Shown here in pieces: positions 53,856 through 62,877 of a stretch of DNA of 64,000 nt. The notes beneath the pieces are model-generated. The model had not been told where the DNA came from. It saw only the letters and a list, made by a program, of their open reading frames with translations, and ran no database searches. Position 1 is the stretch's first letter. Every line of letters starts with the position of its first letter. The translations under genes and the position numbers were made by a program. The stretch comes from an uncultured Collinsella sp. (lineage in GTDB: Bacteria; Actinomycetota; Coriobacteriia; Coriobacteriales; Coriobacteriaceae): positions 34,356-98,355 of the forward strand of contig CABUSH010000006.1 in assembly GCA_902494195.1 (NCBI GenBank), given 5' to 3'.

Positions 53856-56345
53856 ATGACCGAACACCATGCCATCAGCCGCCGAGCGTTTACGCTGGGC
53901 CTAGGGCTTGCGGCGTTGTCACCACTTGCAAGCCTGCCCGAAACCGCAGCGCCGGGCATTCCCCTGCGCGCGGCATTTGCAGAAGACGCACCCACACCGG
54001 CGGCCACCCTCGACAAGTTCGTCATTCGCCTTCGCCCCGCGGGCTATTTTCGCACCGCGAGCGTCAACCAAGACGGCAACGTTCGCGGCAACGTCTGCCA
54101 CCTGTTTAACGACGGCACGTCCAGCAAGCTCATCCTTGAGAACGTAACGACCAAGAATGACGATACAAACTGGTATGCTATCCGCACCTTGCTCAATTTC
54201 GAAGAGCATAAAAAGACGGGCTACAGCATTTGGTCGGTCGACGACGACTCGGACAAAGATGGAAAGGTCATCCACGTATGGGGCGGCGAGTATGACAACA
54301 AGCCCAGCCGCGCTTTTGCGTTCGAGCGTCAATCAAACGGAACCTATATCATCCGAGACCGCACGGTCGAGAAAGAAACCGAGAAAAAAGACATTAAGTA
54401 CCTGGCAATAGAATCGAACGGCGAAGACCAGGACAACAATAAGATCTGCCATAAGAGTAAGAGCATTCCGTGGGAGCTCGAACTTATCGGTTACGACATG
54501 AAAAAGAACGATGCCACGGTTAGCAGCCTCGACTGGATCACGTACAGCAGCTACGTCGATGGGCCATGTTGGATGAAATACGTCGACGACAACAAGTTCC
54601 TCGACGAGCTGAGCATCCCGGGTACGCACGATTCGGGCACCTGCAGCGTGGACAACGACACTGAGCCCCAATCCTCGCAAGTAAAATGCCAGCAGGATTA
54701 CATTCCCACGCAGTTGCTCGAAGGCATTCGCTATTTTGATATCCGGCTCGGAAAGGGCGACGACCCCGGTATCGACCACGGGGATTACTACCTGCTCAAA
54801 AAAGACGCGTACTTTATGCATCTTTCCGATGTCATAGGCTACTTCAAAACGTTTTTGAACGAAAACCCGACAGAAGCGCTCATCATGCTTGTATCACGAG
54901 GCAACGACGAGGCTACCGATGAAAGTGTTACGACGGCTTTCGCCAAGGTTTTGGACGACAACCCCAAACTGTTCTATACGTCGAGCCGAATCCCCGCGCT
55001 ACACGAGGTGCGCGGAAAGATCGTTCTGCTGCGTCGATTTAGGCTCGCCGGCAACAGTGTAAGCGGCCACACGTGGGGCCTCGACCTTACCGAATGGGAT
55101 GACAAGATCAAGGCTCACTCCGACAGCGCCACTATGTGTCTCGTCCAAGACGCGCGGGGCTTTGAAGCCGCGGGGGAAACAGGCGACAAAGAGCCCTATT
55201 GCACCAAGGTATACGCCCAGGACAAGTACAAACTCACGGGAACCGACAAGCTCAGCTGGGTCGATAATGCGCTGAAGGAAACGACCGGGCGCACGCGCAA
55301 CGAGGTAGATGTCGAGGACGATAACGGGGCCAAGGAGCAAGTCCTGGAGCGCTGCTGGTCTATCAACTACACCAGCTGCACGGGCTTGTCGCACGGAGGC
55401 AATCCTTTTACCTCGGCACGAGTAGTCAACGAGCATCTGTATAAGAGCCCGTACATCAACCCCAGCGGCACCGAGGATACAAAGTCAGATTACCTCAAGC
55501 ACATTGGCATCATCGCATCCGACTTTGTTGATGCGGCGCTGGCCCGGAGCATCTACCAGCGCAATTACGATACGGAGCACAAGCAGACGGCTTCGTACTA
55601 TCTCCCGTACTATCTCCCGACCCGCATGCGCATGACGTACGGCGACTCGCTGAGCGATGCCTCATTCCAGGATGGCAAGACCGTTGGCGAGGGTCATTTC
55701 CGCCTTGCTGACAGCAGCAACGCGCTCAACGCGACAGCTTCGGGCCATGCGTTTGCCATTGAATACGTGGATGTCGACGCCCTGGGCAACGAGACCGTTA
55801 CGGGGCTGCAGGGCTCTGTGCCCATCGATATCGATCCACGCGCGCTGACGCCCCATTTTGAGGGACTCGAAGGACTTAAGGCCGGCGAAGACGTGCGCGC
55901 CAAGATTGCGGCATCACTCGAGGGCAAGCTCGAAACCGATGCCTGCACGGCCCAGCTCGAGTTTGTGCACGACGCAGACGGCGCTCCGGGCACGGCAATG
56001 GCCGAGGGCGAAACATTTGCCGCAGGAACGTACTGGGTGCGCGTGAACGGTCTCTTGGGCGACGCGGCGCAGAACTACACGCTCGCCAGCGACGGAGCCG
56101 CAAGCTTTACCGTTGCAGCCTCGGGCAACGCGGGCGGCACCGGCACCGGTACCGGCGCCAACGCAGACGGCGCCGACAAGAACGGCGGCGGCAACAAGAG
56201 CAAGGGCTCGACCGGAAAACTCGCCGACACGGGCGACGGCTCTGGTATCGCCGCCGGGCTCGCCGCTGCCGCCGTGGCGACAACGGTCGCCGGCGCGGCA
56301 ATGCTTGCCAGTGACCATGAAAGTGACGAAGGCGCTAGCGAATAG
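53856..56345 (+). CDS. Cell-wall-linked PI-PLC X-domain protein
   Basis: An 829-residue exported protein. The Tat-type signal SRRAFTLGLGLAALSPLA is followed by an N-terminal beta-rich domain (about 50-210) that resembles a ricin-type trefoil (RLRPAGYFRTASVNQDGN). The PI-PLC catalytic domain (about 245-600) has LSIPGTHDSGT (first catalytic His), RYFDIRLGKG and FMHLSDVIGYFKTFLNENP (second His). A C-terminal Ig-like region and a Gly/Asn linker lead to LADTG, a hydrophobic helix and a short tail: a sortase-like anchor with an acidic rather than basic end. It probably cleaves phosphatidylinositol or GPI-type lipids of host or neighbour. Confidence 0.8.
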   Translation: MTEHHAISRRAFTLGLGLAALSPLASLPETAAPGIPLRAAFAEDAPTPAATLDKFVIRLRPAGYFRTASVNQDGNVRGNVCHLFNDGTSSKLILENVTTKNDDTNWYAIRTLLNFEEHKKTGYSIWSVDDDSDKDGKVIHVWGGEYDNKPSRAFAFERQSNGTYIIRDRTVEKETEKKDIKYLAIESNGEDQDNNKICHKSKSIPWELELIGYDMKKNDATVSSLDWITYSSYVDGPCWMKYVDDNKFLDELSIPGTHDSGTCSVDNDTEPQSSQVKCQQDYIPTQLLEGIRYFDIRLGKGDDPGIDHGDYYLLKKDAYFMHLSDVIGYFKTFLNENPTEALIMLVSRGNDEATDESVTTAFAKVLDDNPKLFYTSSRIPALHEVRGKIVLLRRFRLAGNSVSGHTWGLDLTEWDDKIKAHSDSATMCLVQDARGFEAAGETGDKEPYCTKVYAQDKYKLTGTDKLSWVDNALKETTGRTRNEVDVEDDNGAKEQVLERCWSINYTSCTGLSHGGNPFTSARVVNEHLYKSPYINPSGTEDTKSDYLKHIGIIASDFVDAALARSIYQRNYDTEHKQTASYYLPYYLPTRMRMTYGDSLSDASFQDGKTVGEGHFRLADSSNALNATASGHAFAIEYVDVDALGNETVTGLQGSVPIDIDPRALTPHFEGLEGLKAGEDVRAKIAASLEGKLETDACTAQLEFVHDADGAPGTAMAEGETFAAGTYWVRVNGLLGDAAQNYTLASDGAASFTVAASGNAGGTGTGTGANADGADKNGGGNKSKGSTGKLADTGDGSGIAAGLAAAAVATTVAGAAMLASDHESDEGASE

Positions 56346-56415
56346 GCCAACCGGCCTTTTGGGCGCATCAACTCGATGAGGGGCGCAGAACACCGTTCTG
56401 TGCCCCTGATTTTTA
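56343..56415 (+). terminator. Tandem terminators after the PI-PLC gene
   Basis: GGCC-AACC-GGCC-TTTT (56344-56359) and then AGGGGCGCAGAAC with GTTCTGTGCCCCT (56379-56407) and a TTTTTA tail. Confidence 0.8.
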
Positions 56416-56439
56416 CCTTGGCCCGAACGCCGCTATCGG

Positions 56440-56709
56440 CTACATCACCATGTTCAGCGCTTTCACAAATTCCTGGGCCTTCGCACGGCTACTCAGGCTA
56501 AAGACGCAAGCGGTCAACAGCCTGTTACGCAGGAAAACGTCGCGACCCTTGATCCTGTTGACCCCCGTGATGTCCTTAAGGTAGACAATCTCGGTGTGCC
56601 TGCCGCCAAAAGTGCCCTTCTTGAGCACCTCGATACGATTGGGGTAGATCTTAACGTCTTTAAACCTACCCGAACCTTTGTCCTGGAATAGCAGCGTGTT
56701 GTTGTCCAT
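56440..56709 (-). CDS. Small PH-like domain protein
   Basis: An 89-residue beta-rich protein (NNTLLFQDKGSGRFKDVKIY, RIEVLKKGTFGGRHTEIVYLKDITGV, SLSSRAKAQEFVKAL). Seven strands and a final helix suit a bacterial PH (bPH/YdjM-like) fold. ATG 56709 with GGAG upstream is preferred over a GTG at 56754. Function unknown; such domains bind lipids or proteins. Confidence 0.6.
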   Translation of the reverse strand: MDNNTLLFQDKGSGRFKDVKIYPNRIEVLKKGTFGGRHTEIVYLKDITGVNRIKGRDVFLRNRLLTACVFSLSSRAKAQEFVKALNMVM

Positions 56710-56877
56710 ACGCGTCACTCCCGTGGGGTTCGCTAAAACTGTCTCTATTGCCACATTTTAGTCACCGCAAGGCTCCCATGCGAAGGTGCCAGACAGCACA
56801 GCAATTCGTGTCCGCGCGAGGCTTTAAACTAGATGAGATAAAGATGCATTCCACAAGAGGAAAGTGGGGCGACAGTG

Positions 56878-57927
56878 ATGGGCGAACTGGTAAACCGTGG
56901 AGAATCGGCAATCGTGCCCGAAGGTTTTTACAAGCAGGTTTCCTCGATTCTCAACGCCGCTCGCGACAAGGCCTATACCGCCGTTAACTTTGCGATGGTT
57001 GAGGCGTATTGGGAGATCGGCAAGAGCATAGTTGATGAGCAGGGCGGAGAGGAGCGCGCCAAGTATGGAGAGGCGCTGCTCAAGGCCCTCGCAATCAGAC
57101 TTACCAAGGATTTTGGTAAAGGTTTTGAAGCAAGAGAGCTGCGCAAAATGCGTCAGTTCTATCTTGCATTTCCAATTCGGGACTCACTGCGTCCCGAATT
57201 GAGCTGGACACATTACCGCAGGTTAATACGCATTCCTGACCCCGAAGCTCGCACCTGGTACATGAACGAATGCGCCGACTCTCGCTGGAGCACGCGCCAG
57301 CTCGAACGCCAGATCAACACCATGTTCCGCGAGCACCTACTTGCCAGCAAAGACAAGGAGGCTGTCACCCAAGAAATCCAAAAGAGCGCCCCAGCTCGTC
57401 GCCCCGAGGATATCATCCGCGATCCATATGTACTGGAGTTTTTAGGTTTCTCGGACGATACTGCGTTTCGCGAGAGCGATCTAGAGCAGGCGCTCATCAC
57501 ACATCTTCAGAAGTTCCTGCTGGAGCTTGGCCGTGGCTTCGCTTTCGAGGCGCGCCAAAAGCGCATCACCTTTGATGGGCGCCATTTCTATATTGACCTT
57601 GTTTTTTACAACTATCTGATGCGCTGCTTCGTGCTCATCGACCTTAAGACCGATGACCTTACGCATCAGGACCTGGGCCAGATGCAAATGTATGTGAACT
57701 ACTACACGCGTGAGCTCATGAACGAAGGCGACAATCCGCCCATAGGCATCGTGCTCTGCGCGGACAAAAGCGATTCGATCGTCGAGTACACGCTGCCCGA
57801 AGACAACGACCAAGTGTTTGCCACCAAATACCTGCCGTATCTTCCAAGCAAGGAAGAGCTGGCGCGCGAGCTGAGTGCCGAGTACCGCGCCATCAACGAA
57901 GCGACTAATGGCGAAGTGCAAGGATAG
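56878..57927 (+). CDS. YhcG/DUF1016 PD-(D/E)XK nuclease-family protein
   Basis: A 349-residue protein. The N-terminal DUF1016 domain (10-165) has VEAYWEIGKSIVDEQ and LRKMRQFYLAFP; the C-terminal PDDEXK domain (175-340) has DPYVLEFLG, LGRGFAFEARQKRI and FYIDLVFYNYLMRCFVLIDLK, with D and LxK of the nuclease core. GTG 56875 directly before the ATG could also start it. This family is spread by transfer and often sits with restriction or other defence genes. An ADP-ribosylglycohydrolase follows in the same direction. Confidence 0.88.
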   Translation: MGELVNRGESAIVPEGFYKQVSSILNAARDKAYTAVNFAMVEAYWEIGKSIVDEQGGEERAKYGEALLKALAIRLTKDFGKGFEARELRKMRQFYLAFPIRDSLRPELSWTHYRRLIRIPDPEARTWYMNECADSRWSTRQLERQINTMFREHLLASKDKEAVTQEIQKSAPARRPEDIIRDPYVLEFLGFSDDTAFRESDLEQALITHLQKFLLELGRGFAFEARQKRITFDGRHFYIDLVFYNYLMRCFVLIDLKTDDLTHQDLGQMQMYVNYYTRELMNEGDNPPIGIVLCADKSDSIVEYTLPEDNDQVFATKYLPYLPSKEELARELSAEYRAINEATNGEVQG

Positions 57928-57990
57928 CAGCACGTTGCGACCGATACCCCCGACGGCGCTCCACATCACCCGGGAAAAGAGGAGCTTTCC

Positions 57991-58779
57991 ATGACACACA
58001 GACCGAAAACAACACTGCGCGACTGCATCTATGGGCTTGCCGTCGGTGACGCGCTGGGCGTTCCCTACGAGTTCAGACCTCGTGGCACGTTCGAATGCAC
58101 CGAAATGATCGGCTACGGCACGCACGAGCAGCCCGCCGGCACCTGGAGCGACGACACATCTATGACGCTCGCCACCCGCGACTCCATCAGAGAGCTCGGC
58201 CGCATTGACACCGAGGACATGCGCGACAAATTCGTGAGCTGGATTGCCCGTGGCGAGTATACGATCGACGGCGTTTTCGACTACGGCGGCACAACCGCCC
58301 GCGCCTTGCACACCGGCAAAGGAGGCTCCGGCGAACGCGACAACGGCAACGGATCGCTCATGCGCATCGCTCCCCTGGCGTTCACCGATGCGACAGACGA
58401 AGAGGTCAGCAAAGTCTCGGCGATTACGCACGCCCACAGAACGTCGACCGACGCATGCATCATATTTGTTGAGCTGATGAGGGACGTGATGAACGGCGCG
58501 CTCCCCTCGTGGGCGCTGCAGCTAAAAAGCGCGCCCGAGCACGAAATCAGTTCCGGCGGCTTCGTGCGTGACACGCTTAAAGCCGCTACCTGGTGCTTTG
58601 TGAACACCAACAGCTACGATGAATGCGTGCTTGCCGCCGTCAACCTAGGCGACGACGCCGACACCACCGCAGCCGTCGCCGGCGCCCTCGCCGGCACGGT
58701 ATACGGTATCGAGGCCATCCCGCAGGAGTGGGTCGACACCCTGCGCGGTAAAGAGTTGATTGAGAGCTGCCTGTTTTAG
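57991..58779 (+). CDS. ADP-ribosylglycohydrolase family protein
   Basis: A 262-residue DraG/ARH-fold enzyme: GLAVGDALGVPYEF, TWSDDTSMTLAT (metal D-D), DNGNGSLMRIAPLA and LGDDADTTAAVAGALAG (second metal cluster). All ligands for the two Mg ions are present, so it should be active in removing ADP-ribose from proteins or nucleic acids. AAGAGGAG lies upstream. It follows the YhcG gene by 63 bases and precedes a small protein gene. Confidence 0.9.
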   Translation: MTHRPKTTLRDCIYGLAVGDALGVPYEFRPRGTFECTEMIGYGTHEQPAGTWSDDTSMTLATRDSIRELGRIDTEDMRDKFVSWIARGEYTIDGVFDYGGTTARALHTGKGGSGERDNGNGSLMRIAPLAFTDATDEEVSKVSAITHAHRTSTDACIIFVELMRDVMNGALPSWALQLKSAPEHEISSGGFVRDTLKAATWCFVNTNSYDECVLAAVNLGDDADTTAAVAGALAGTVYGIEAIPQEWVDTLRGKELIESCLF

Positions 58780-58811
58780 GGCGCCATTCAAGAAATAAGG
58801 CAGGAGGCATC

Positions 58812-59033
58812 ATGGAGAGGAAGGTCGCAAATATAGACGAGTTCCAAGTGGACGAAAACGGGATTCCGCTATTTCCAGTAGGACTGAAGGAAGAAGCCAG
58901 CCTCTATATCCTCCCCGACGGGCGTTACCTCCCCTGCGGGGTCTACAGGACCGCGGACGGCGGTTCGATCATTTATGAGCCATCCGAACTAAGCTTCTTC
59001 GGACAGATGCTTGCTCAATTCAAAGAGTACTAG
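58812..59033 (+). CDS. Small unknown protein downstream of the ARH gene
   Basis: A 73-residue protein with GGCAGGAGG 5 bases before the ATG. It contains LYILPDGRYLPCGVYRTADGGSIIYEPSELSFFGQ, a beta-rich core, and no membrane helix. No family is recognised. It is 32 bases after the ADP-ribosylglycohydrolase gene and most likely cotranscribed. Confidence 0.65.
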   Translation: MERKVANIDEFQVDENGIPLFPVGLKEEASLYILPDGRYLPCGVYRTADGGSIIYEPSELSFFGQMLAQFKEY

Positions 59034-59172
59034 AGGTTTGATCGCCCGTTAGATCGACACTGCTCAAAACCAGGGGGCAGGCTATCCTCCACCGCGGCCC
59101 GTGAGGTAGAATTATGCCTGCCGCGGAATCCGCCTGCGGGCAACGCTCTAATCTCTGATTGGGGTGAAGCCT

Positions 59173-59265
59173 ATGAACTTGTTTCTTGAAATCCTGCGCC
59201 TCTCGATGTATGTAACCGGCATCGTCCGGAACCTCTACTCGATCTGGCGGGAATATAAGCAGTAA
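59173..59265 (+). CDS. Putative 30-residue hydrophobic peptide
   Basis: ATG with GGGGTGAAG upstream encodes a short amphipathic peptide (MNLFLEILRLSMYVTGIVRN then LYSIWREYKQ). TAGAAT (59109-59114) could be a -10 box, and a perfect terminator follows 22 bases after the stop. Size, hydrophobic start and basic end resemble type I toxins or small membrane regulators, but no family match is claimed. Confidence 0.45.
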   Translation: MNLFLEILRLSMYVTGIVRNLYSIWREYKQ

Positions 59266-59287
59266 CGGATAGCGAAGGGAGTCATGC

Positions 59288-59315
59288 AAAGGGCCGGTTG
59301 CACCCGGCCCTTTAG
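59288..59315 (+). terminator. Terminator after the small peptide
   Basis: AAAGGGCCGG and CCGGCCCTTT with a six-base loop. Confidence 0.75.
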
Positions 59316-59542
59316 ACGATAATACCTGCGTTGCCCGCGCTTCCAAAGTTGACCGACTGAGGAGCGGGTTCCGCGGCACATCCTGATTTTACCCAGTGGC
59401 AAGGCTCTTTTACAGCCGTTCCACCGTTTATTTACATCTGCCAATCAAGACGAGACTACTACGCACCTTTATTACACACGATATTTTCAGCCTGGTATAA
59501 CCAAGTTCAATAATAGAATGCAAATCCAACCACCGTGTCTGA
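59316..59542. other. Gap with no recognised feature
   Basis: AT-richer sequence between the peptide terminator and the SHOCT fragment. No tRNA, strong hairpin or supported frame. Confidence 0.35.
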
Positions 59543-59647
59543 TTACAAAAAGATTTTTGCCTTTTCTGCAGCAAACTCTTCCTCGGTAAGCACTCCACTA
59601 TCACGCAGCGTTGCAAGCCTCTCAAGCCTTGCAACTACATCAATCAC
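59543..59647 (-). pseudogene. SHOCT domain split off by a 4-bp duplication
   Basis: Minus-strand frame ARLERLATLRDSGVLTEEEF then AAEKAKIFL and stop: a textbook SHOCT oligomerisation tail. It lies in a different frame from the gene before it. The junction reads GTGAT-TGAT-GTA; removing one TGAT (repeat at 59639-59646) restores a continuous protein ...LADSDVVARLERL. A GTG at 59647 overlapping the upstream TGA could allow coupled translation as a 34-residue peptide instead. Confidence 0.7.
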
Positions 59648-60011
59648 TATCCGCCAGCGTCTCAATAGTCTGTGAAACCTGCGGATACCGCTCAAGCTCC
59701 TTCGATAGGGCATCGACTATCTCGGCAATATTCTTTGCATTTTTGCCCCCGTTTAATACGTTTGCCCTGACCTTAGATGACGACTTGACAGTAACGCCAG
59801 ATCCGCCTTCAACTGGAACAACCGAAATACTGATATTTTCGCCCCAAGACCAAAGGCTCATACCAATCTCGGCTGCAACTGTTCTTGTTGTGGGCGATGC
59901 ACTATCAACTTTTACTTTAGGCAGCTTTTCCATAGCGGCCTTCAAGGCATTAAACGTGTCGTCAGGAGAATACGGTACCTGAAGCTGAAGCTGCTGATCC
60001 GCAAAACCCAT
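59640..60011 (-). CDS. Unknown protein that has lost its SHOCT tail by frameshift
   Basis: A 123-residue protein with GGAGG upstream of the ATG. The fold appears START/polyketide-cyclase-like: LQVPYSPDDTFNALKAAMEKL, TVAAEIGMSLWSWGENISISV, and a C-terminal helix (NIAEIVDALSKELERYP). It stops at TGA 59640, where the 4-bp duplication throws the SHOCT domain out of frame. Usual relatives end in SHOCT, so this version is truncated or phase-variable. Confidence 0.7.
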   Translation of the reverse strand: MGFADQQLQLQVPYSPDDTFNALKAAMEKLPKVKVDSASPTTRTVAAEIGMSLWSWGENISISVVPVEGGSGVTVKSSSKVRANVLNGGKNAKNIAEIVDALSKELERYPQVSQTIETLADSD

Positions 60012-60127
60012 AATCTGGCCTCCGCTTCTTACAAGATTAAGGCTATCGGCAATGGTAGCACGTTCCCAGCAGTCTTAAATTCGTCTCATGACCTTGCGAT
60101 GCAGCCCGACGCCCCGGCTCCGCTTCC

Positions 60128-61465
60128 CTACTTCCCAAAGATCGCAGCGAACAATCCCTTGCGCTTGGGTTTTTCTTCTCGGTAGGAACCCTCGGCAGCC
60201 GCTGCCACCTGACGTGGCTGCTCGTCGCCTCCACGGCGCACAATTTGGTACAGGAATGGCGATTTGATGTATTTGACCTCGACGGGCGTGGCGTGAACGG
60301 TGCTTTCGCCGGACAGATGCAGGCTCGGACTGAGCGGCGCCACGATATGCGTTTCGCGCTTGTCGCTAAACACCACCGCGGCCGCACGACCCGTCTGGCC
60401 GTTTACGGCAATGCGCACCTGCTCGCCATCGCGGCCATCCGTCGCCGGACGATCGACAAAGTAGACCGGCACCATCACCAGGCCGTCCTTATGCTTGCGG
60501 GCCTTGCGCGCCCAGGTGCGGATGCTCTTTTTATTGAGCCCCAGTATCGCCTCGGCGTCGTTGCCCGCAACGTCGAGTGCCAACTTATCAATGACCACCT
60601 GGTCCTTGGTAGACGCATCGACGGAGACAACGCGGAAGTCGCCTTCCTGCATGGCGGGATCGAACGGGCCGACCTTGGCAAAGTCCCACGGCTCCAAAAT
60701 GCCCATGAGGCGAACGTCCAGGTAGTTTGCCCTGGGATATGCCCAGTCGAGCACCTCGTAGTACACCAGGGTCTCCTTGCTCAGGCCCTTGCCCGGGAAG
60801 CTCGCCATCATGCGCAGGTCCGCCAGCGCCATGGGGAAGTAGAAGAGCATCATGTCGTTTTGGATCGCATCTTCTACATCGTGCCCGGCAAAGGCATCCG
60901 GATACTGACGCACCAGCTGCAGCGCGTTGGCACGTGCCTGCTGCGGCGAGATTTCGCAAGGAATACCCTGCTCAGGCACATACTCCGCACCTACGCCCAT
61001 GGTCAGACGTTTGCTAAACGTCCCCGGCTTGAGCAGGTCGGCAATGCCGATCTTGTTGCCGCAGGACGGGCACTCAAACACGCGCTGGGTCGACTCGCCC
61101 TCAAAGGACGCACCACAGAAGGGGCAAGGAATGCTCACATGCGTGGCCTCTTGGAACTCCTGCGCCGTGCCGCGATCCTCCCACAGCAGATGTTCCAGGA
61201 CCGACTGATTGCGCCAGTGCGAATTGAAGAAATACCAGTCCGGGTCCTCCGGGCGCTCGAGTTGCGACACATGCGTGAGCTTGAGCAGTCCATCCACCAC
61301 CGTCAACGGCGTATGGCGAATGCCCAGGGCGCTCTTGGGCTCCCCCGCATCAGCCTGCCACGGAACCACCGTGCCGCAATAGGCGCACTCAAAGCTGCGC
61401 TTAGCCTGGCGCGAGTACATAGGGCCGCCGCAGTTTTGACATTTAATGGCAAACATCTCGTCCAT
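60128..61465 (-). CDS. Double zinc-ribbon protein of unknown function
   Basis: A 445-residue soluble protein. Two zinc ribbons: CQNCGG...CAYCG (residues 9-30) and CPFCG...CPSCG (about 115-140). A long domain follows (QNDMMLFYFPMALADLRM, ANYLDVRLMGILEPWDF, KHKDGLVMVPVYFVDRP) and a basic tail (EKPKRKGLFAAIFGK). ATG 61465 follows GGAGG. Its N-terminal ribbon recalls TFIIB-type zinc proteins found with DUF4178 or stress modules, but no function is known. Confidence 0.65.
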   Translation of the reverse strand: MDEMFAIKCQNCGGPMYSRQAKRSFECAYCGTVVPWQADAGEPKSALGIRHTPLTVVDGLLKLTHVSQLERPEDPDWYFFNSHWRNQSVLEHLLWEDRGTAQEFQEATHVSIPCPFCGASFEGESTQRVFECPSCGNKIGIADLLKPGTFSKRLTMGVGAEYVPEQGIPCEISPQQARANALQLVRQYPDAFAGHDVEDAIQNDMMLFYFPMALADLRMMASFPGKGLSKETLVYYEVLDWAYPRANYLDVRLMGILEPWDFAKVGPFDPAMQEGDFRVVSVDASTKDQVVIDKLALDVAGNDAEAILGLNKKSIRTWARKARKHKDGLVMVPVYFVDRPATDGRDGEQVRIAVNGQTGRAAAVVFSDKRETHIVAPLSPSLHLSGESTVHATPVEVKYIKSPFLYQIVRRGGDEQPRQVAAAAEGSYREEKPKRKGLFAAIFGK

Positions 61466-61683
61466 GGAAACGTCCTCCTTTGCACAGGGGCTGTCGACAT
61501 TAAGTATGTCGAGCAAACAGGCACATGCCCATACCCATGTGGCCCAAAATGGACCACTCAGGCAGACGAGAAGGCTCGCTCGTTAGCACCGGCAGACCAT
61601 TACTGCATTTTCTGAGCATCGGTGCACAGCGCCTCCGCGCGAGCTACACTATCCCCTTAAACATGATTGTGAGGACGACCGCT

Positions 61684-62865
61684 ATGCTATTTGTAAATCG
61701 GCTGGTACATACGCTTGTTCCCGGCGGCGAGGGCGAGCCGGTCGATACCTCCTGCCGCACCAACGCGGGCTTTGCCGCAAGCCTCATCTGCATTGGCCTC
61801 AACATCACCCTGTGCCTGGCCAAGGGCATCGCGGGCCTGCTCGCCGGCTCCGTCTCCCTCATCGCCGACGCTTTCAACAACCTCTCCGATGCCTCGAGCA
61901 ACATCGTGAGTCTGCTCGGGTTCCGCCTTGCCAGCCGCCCGGCAGACGAGGGCCACCCTTACGGCCACGGCCGCTACGAGTACCTGGCCGGTCTGTTTGT
62001 CGCCGTCTTGGTTTGTGCCGTCGGCATCAACCTAATCCTCGAGTCGGTCACCAAGATCATCAAACCTTCCCCCACTGCATATTCGGCGCTCTCCTTAGCC
62101 GCCCTCGTCTTGTCCATGCTCGTTAAGCTCTGGATGGCCGCGTTCAACCGCACGCTGGGCGACCGCATCGACTCGGAGACGCTCATCGCCACGGCGCAGG
62201 ACTCCAAAAACGACGTCATCACCTCGGGCTCGGTCTTAGTGGCGGCACTTATTTCGCAAACGACCGGCTTTGACCTCGACGGCTGGGCGGGCCTGGGCGT
62301 GGGCATCTTCATCTGCATCAGCGGCATGGGCCTGGTGCGCGACGCCATCAGCCCGCTGCTGGGACAAGCGCCCGACCCCAAGCTCGTCCAGGAAATCCGC
62401 GATAGGATTATGTCGTATCCGCAGGTCCTAGGCACACACGACCTCATGGTGCACGACTACGGCCCCGGCCGTCAGTTTGCCAGCGCACACGTGGAAATGC
62501 CCGGCGAGGGCGACGCATTTGAGCACCACGAGATCCTGGACACCATCGAGCACGACATCAAGCGCCAGATGGGCATTGGCATCACGCTGCACTGCGACCC
62601 CATCGCGACAACCGGCGATGATCTGCGCGGCTGGGTCAAGCGCGGCGTCATGCAGATCGACCCCGCGCTCTCCATCCACGACCTACACGAGCACGACGGG
62701 TTCGTTTCGTTTGACCTGGTGCGTCCCGACGGCTTTGACATATCCGACGAGGAGCTGCTGGAGCTCGTCACGCGCATCGTGCACGAGCGCCGACCCGACG
62801 TCTCGTGCGTCGTCACGTTTGATTCGGGCTTTAGCTCGCCCGACCGTCCGGCTGAACAGCTGTAG
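61684..62865 (+). CDS. Cation diffusion facilitator family metal exporter
   Basis: A 393-residue CDF transporter: six helices in the first 220 residues with the metal-site signatures AGSVSLIADAFNNLSDASSN (D-x3-D) and HPYGHGRYEY, the second-site TAQDSKNDVITS in helix V, and a cytoplasmic C-terminal domain (VLGTHDLMVHDYGPGRQFASAHVEMP). A further C-terminal ACT-like segment makes it longer than usual. Zn(II) or Mn(II)/H+ antiport is likely. ATG 61684 with GAGGA upstream is preferred to an upstream extension lacking signals. Confidence 0.88.
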   Translation: MLFVNRLVHTLVPGGEGEPVDTSCRTNAGFAASLICIGLNITLCLAKGIAGLLAGSVSLIADAFNNLSDASSNIVSLLGFRLASRPADEGHPYGHGRYEYLAGLFVAVLVCAVGINLILESVTKIIKPSPTAYSALSLAALVLSMLVKLWMAAFNRTLGDRIDSETLIATAQDSKNDVITSGSVLVAALISQTTGFDLDGWAGLGVGIFICISGMGLVRDAISPLLGQAPDPKLVQEIRDRIMSYPQVLGTHDLMVHDYGPGRQFASAHVEMPGEGDAFEHHEILDTIEHDIKRQMGIGITLHCDPIATTGDDLRGWVKRGVMQIDPALSIHDLHEHDGFVSFDLVRPDGFDISDEELLELVTRIVHERRPDVSCVVTFDSGFSSPDRPAEQL

Positions 62866-62877
62866 CCCGCTTAACAG

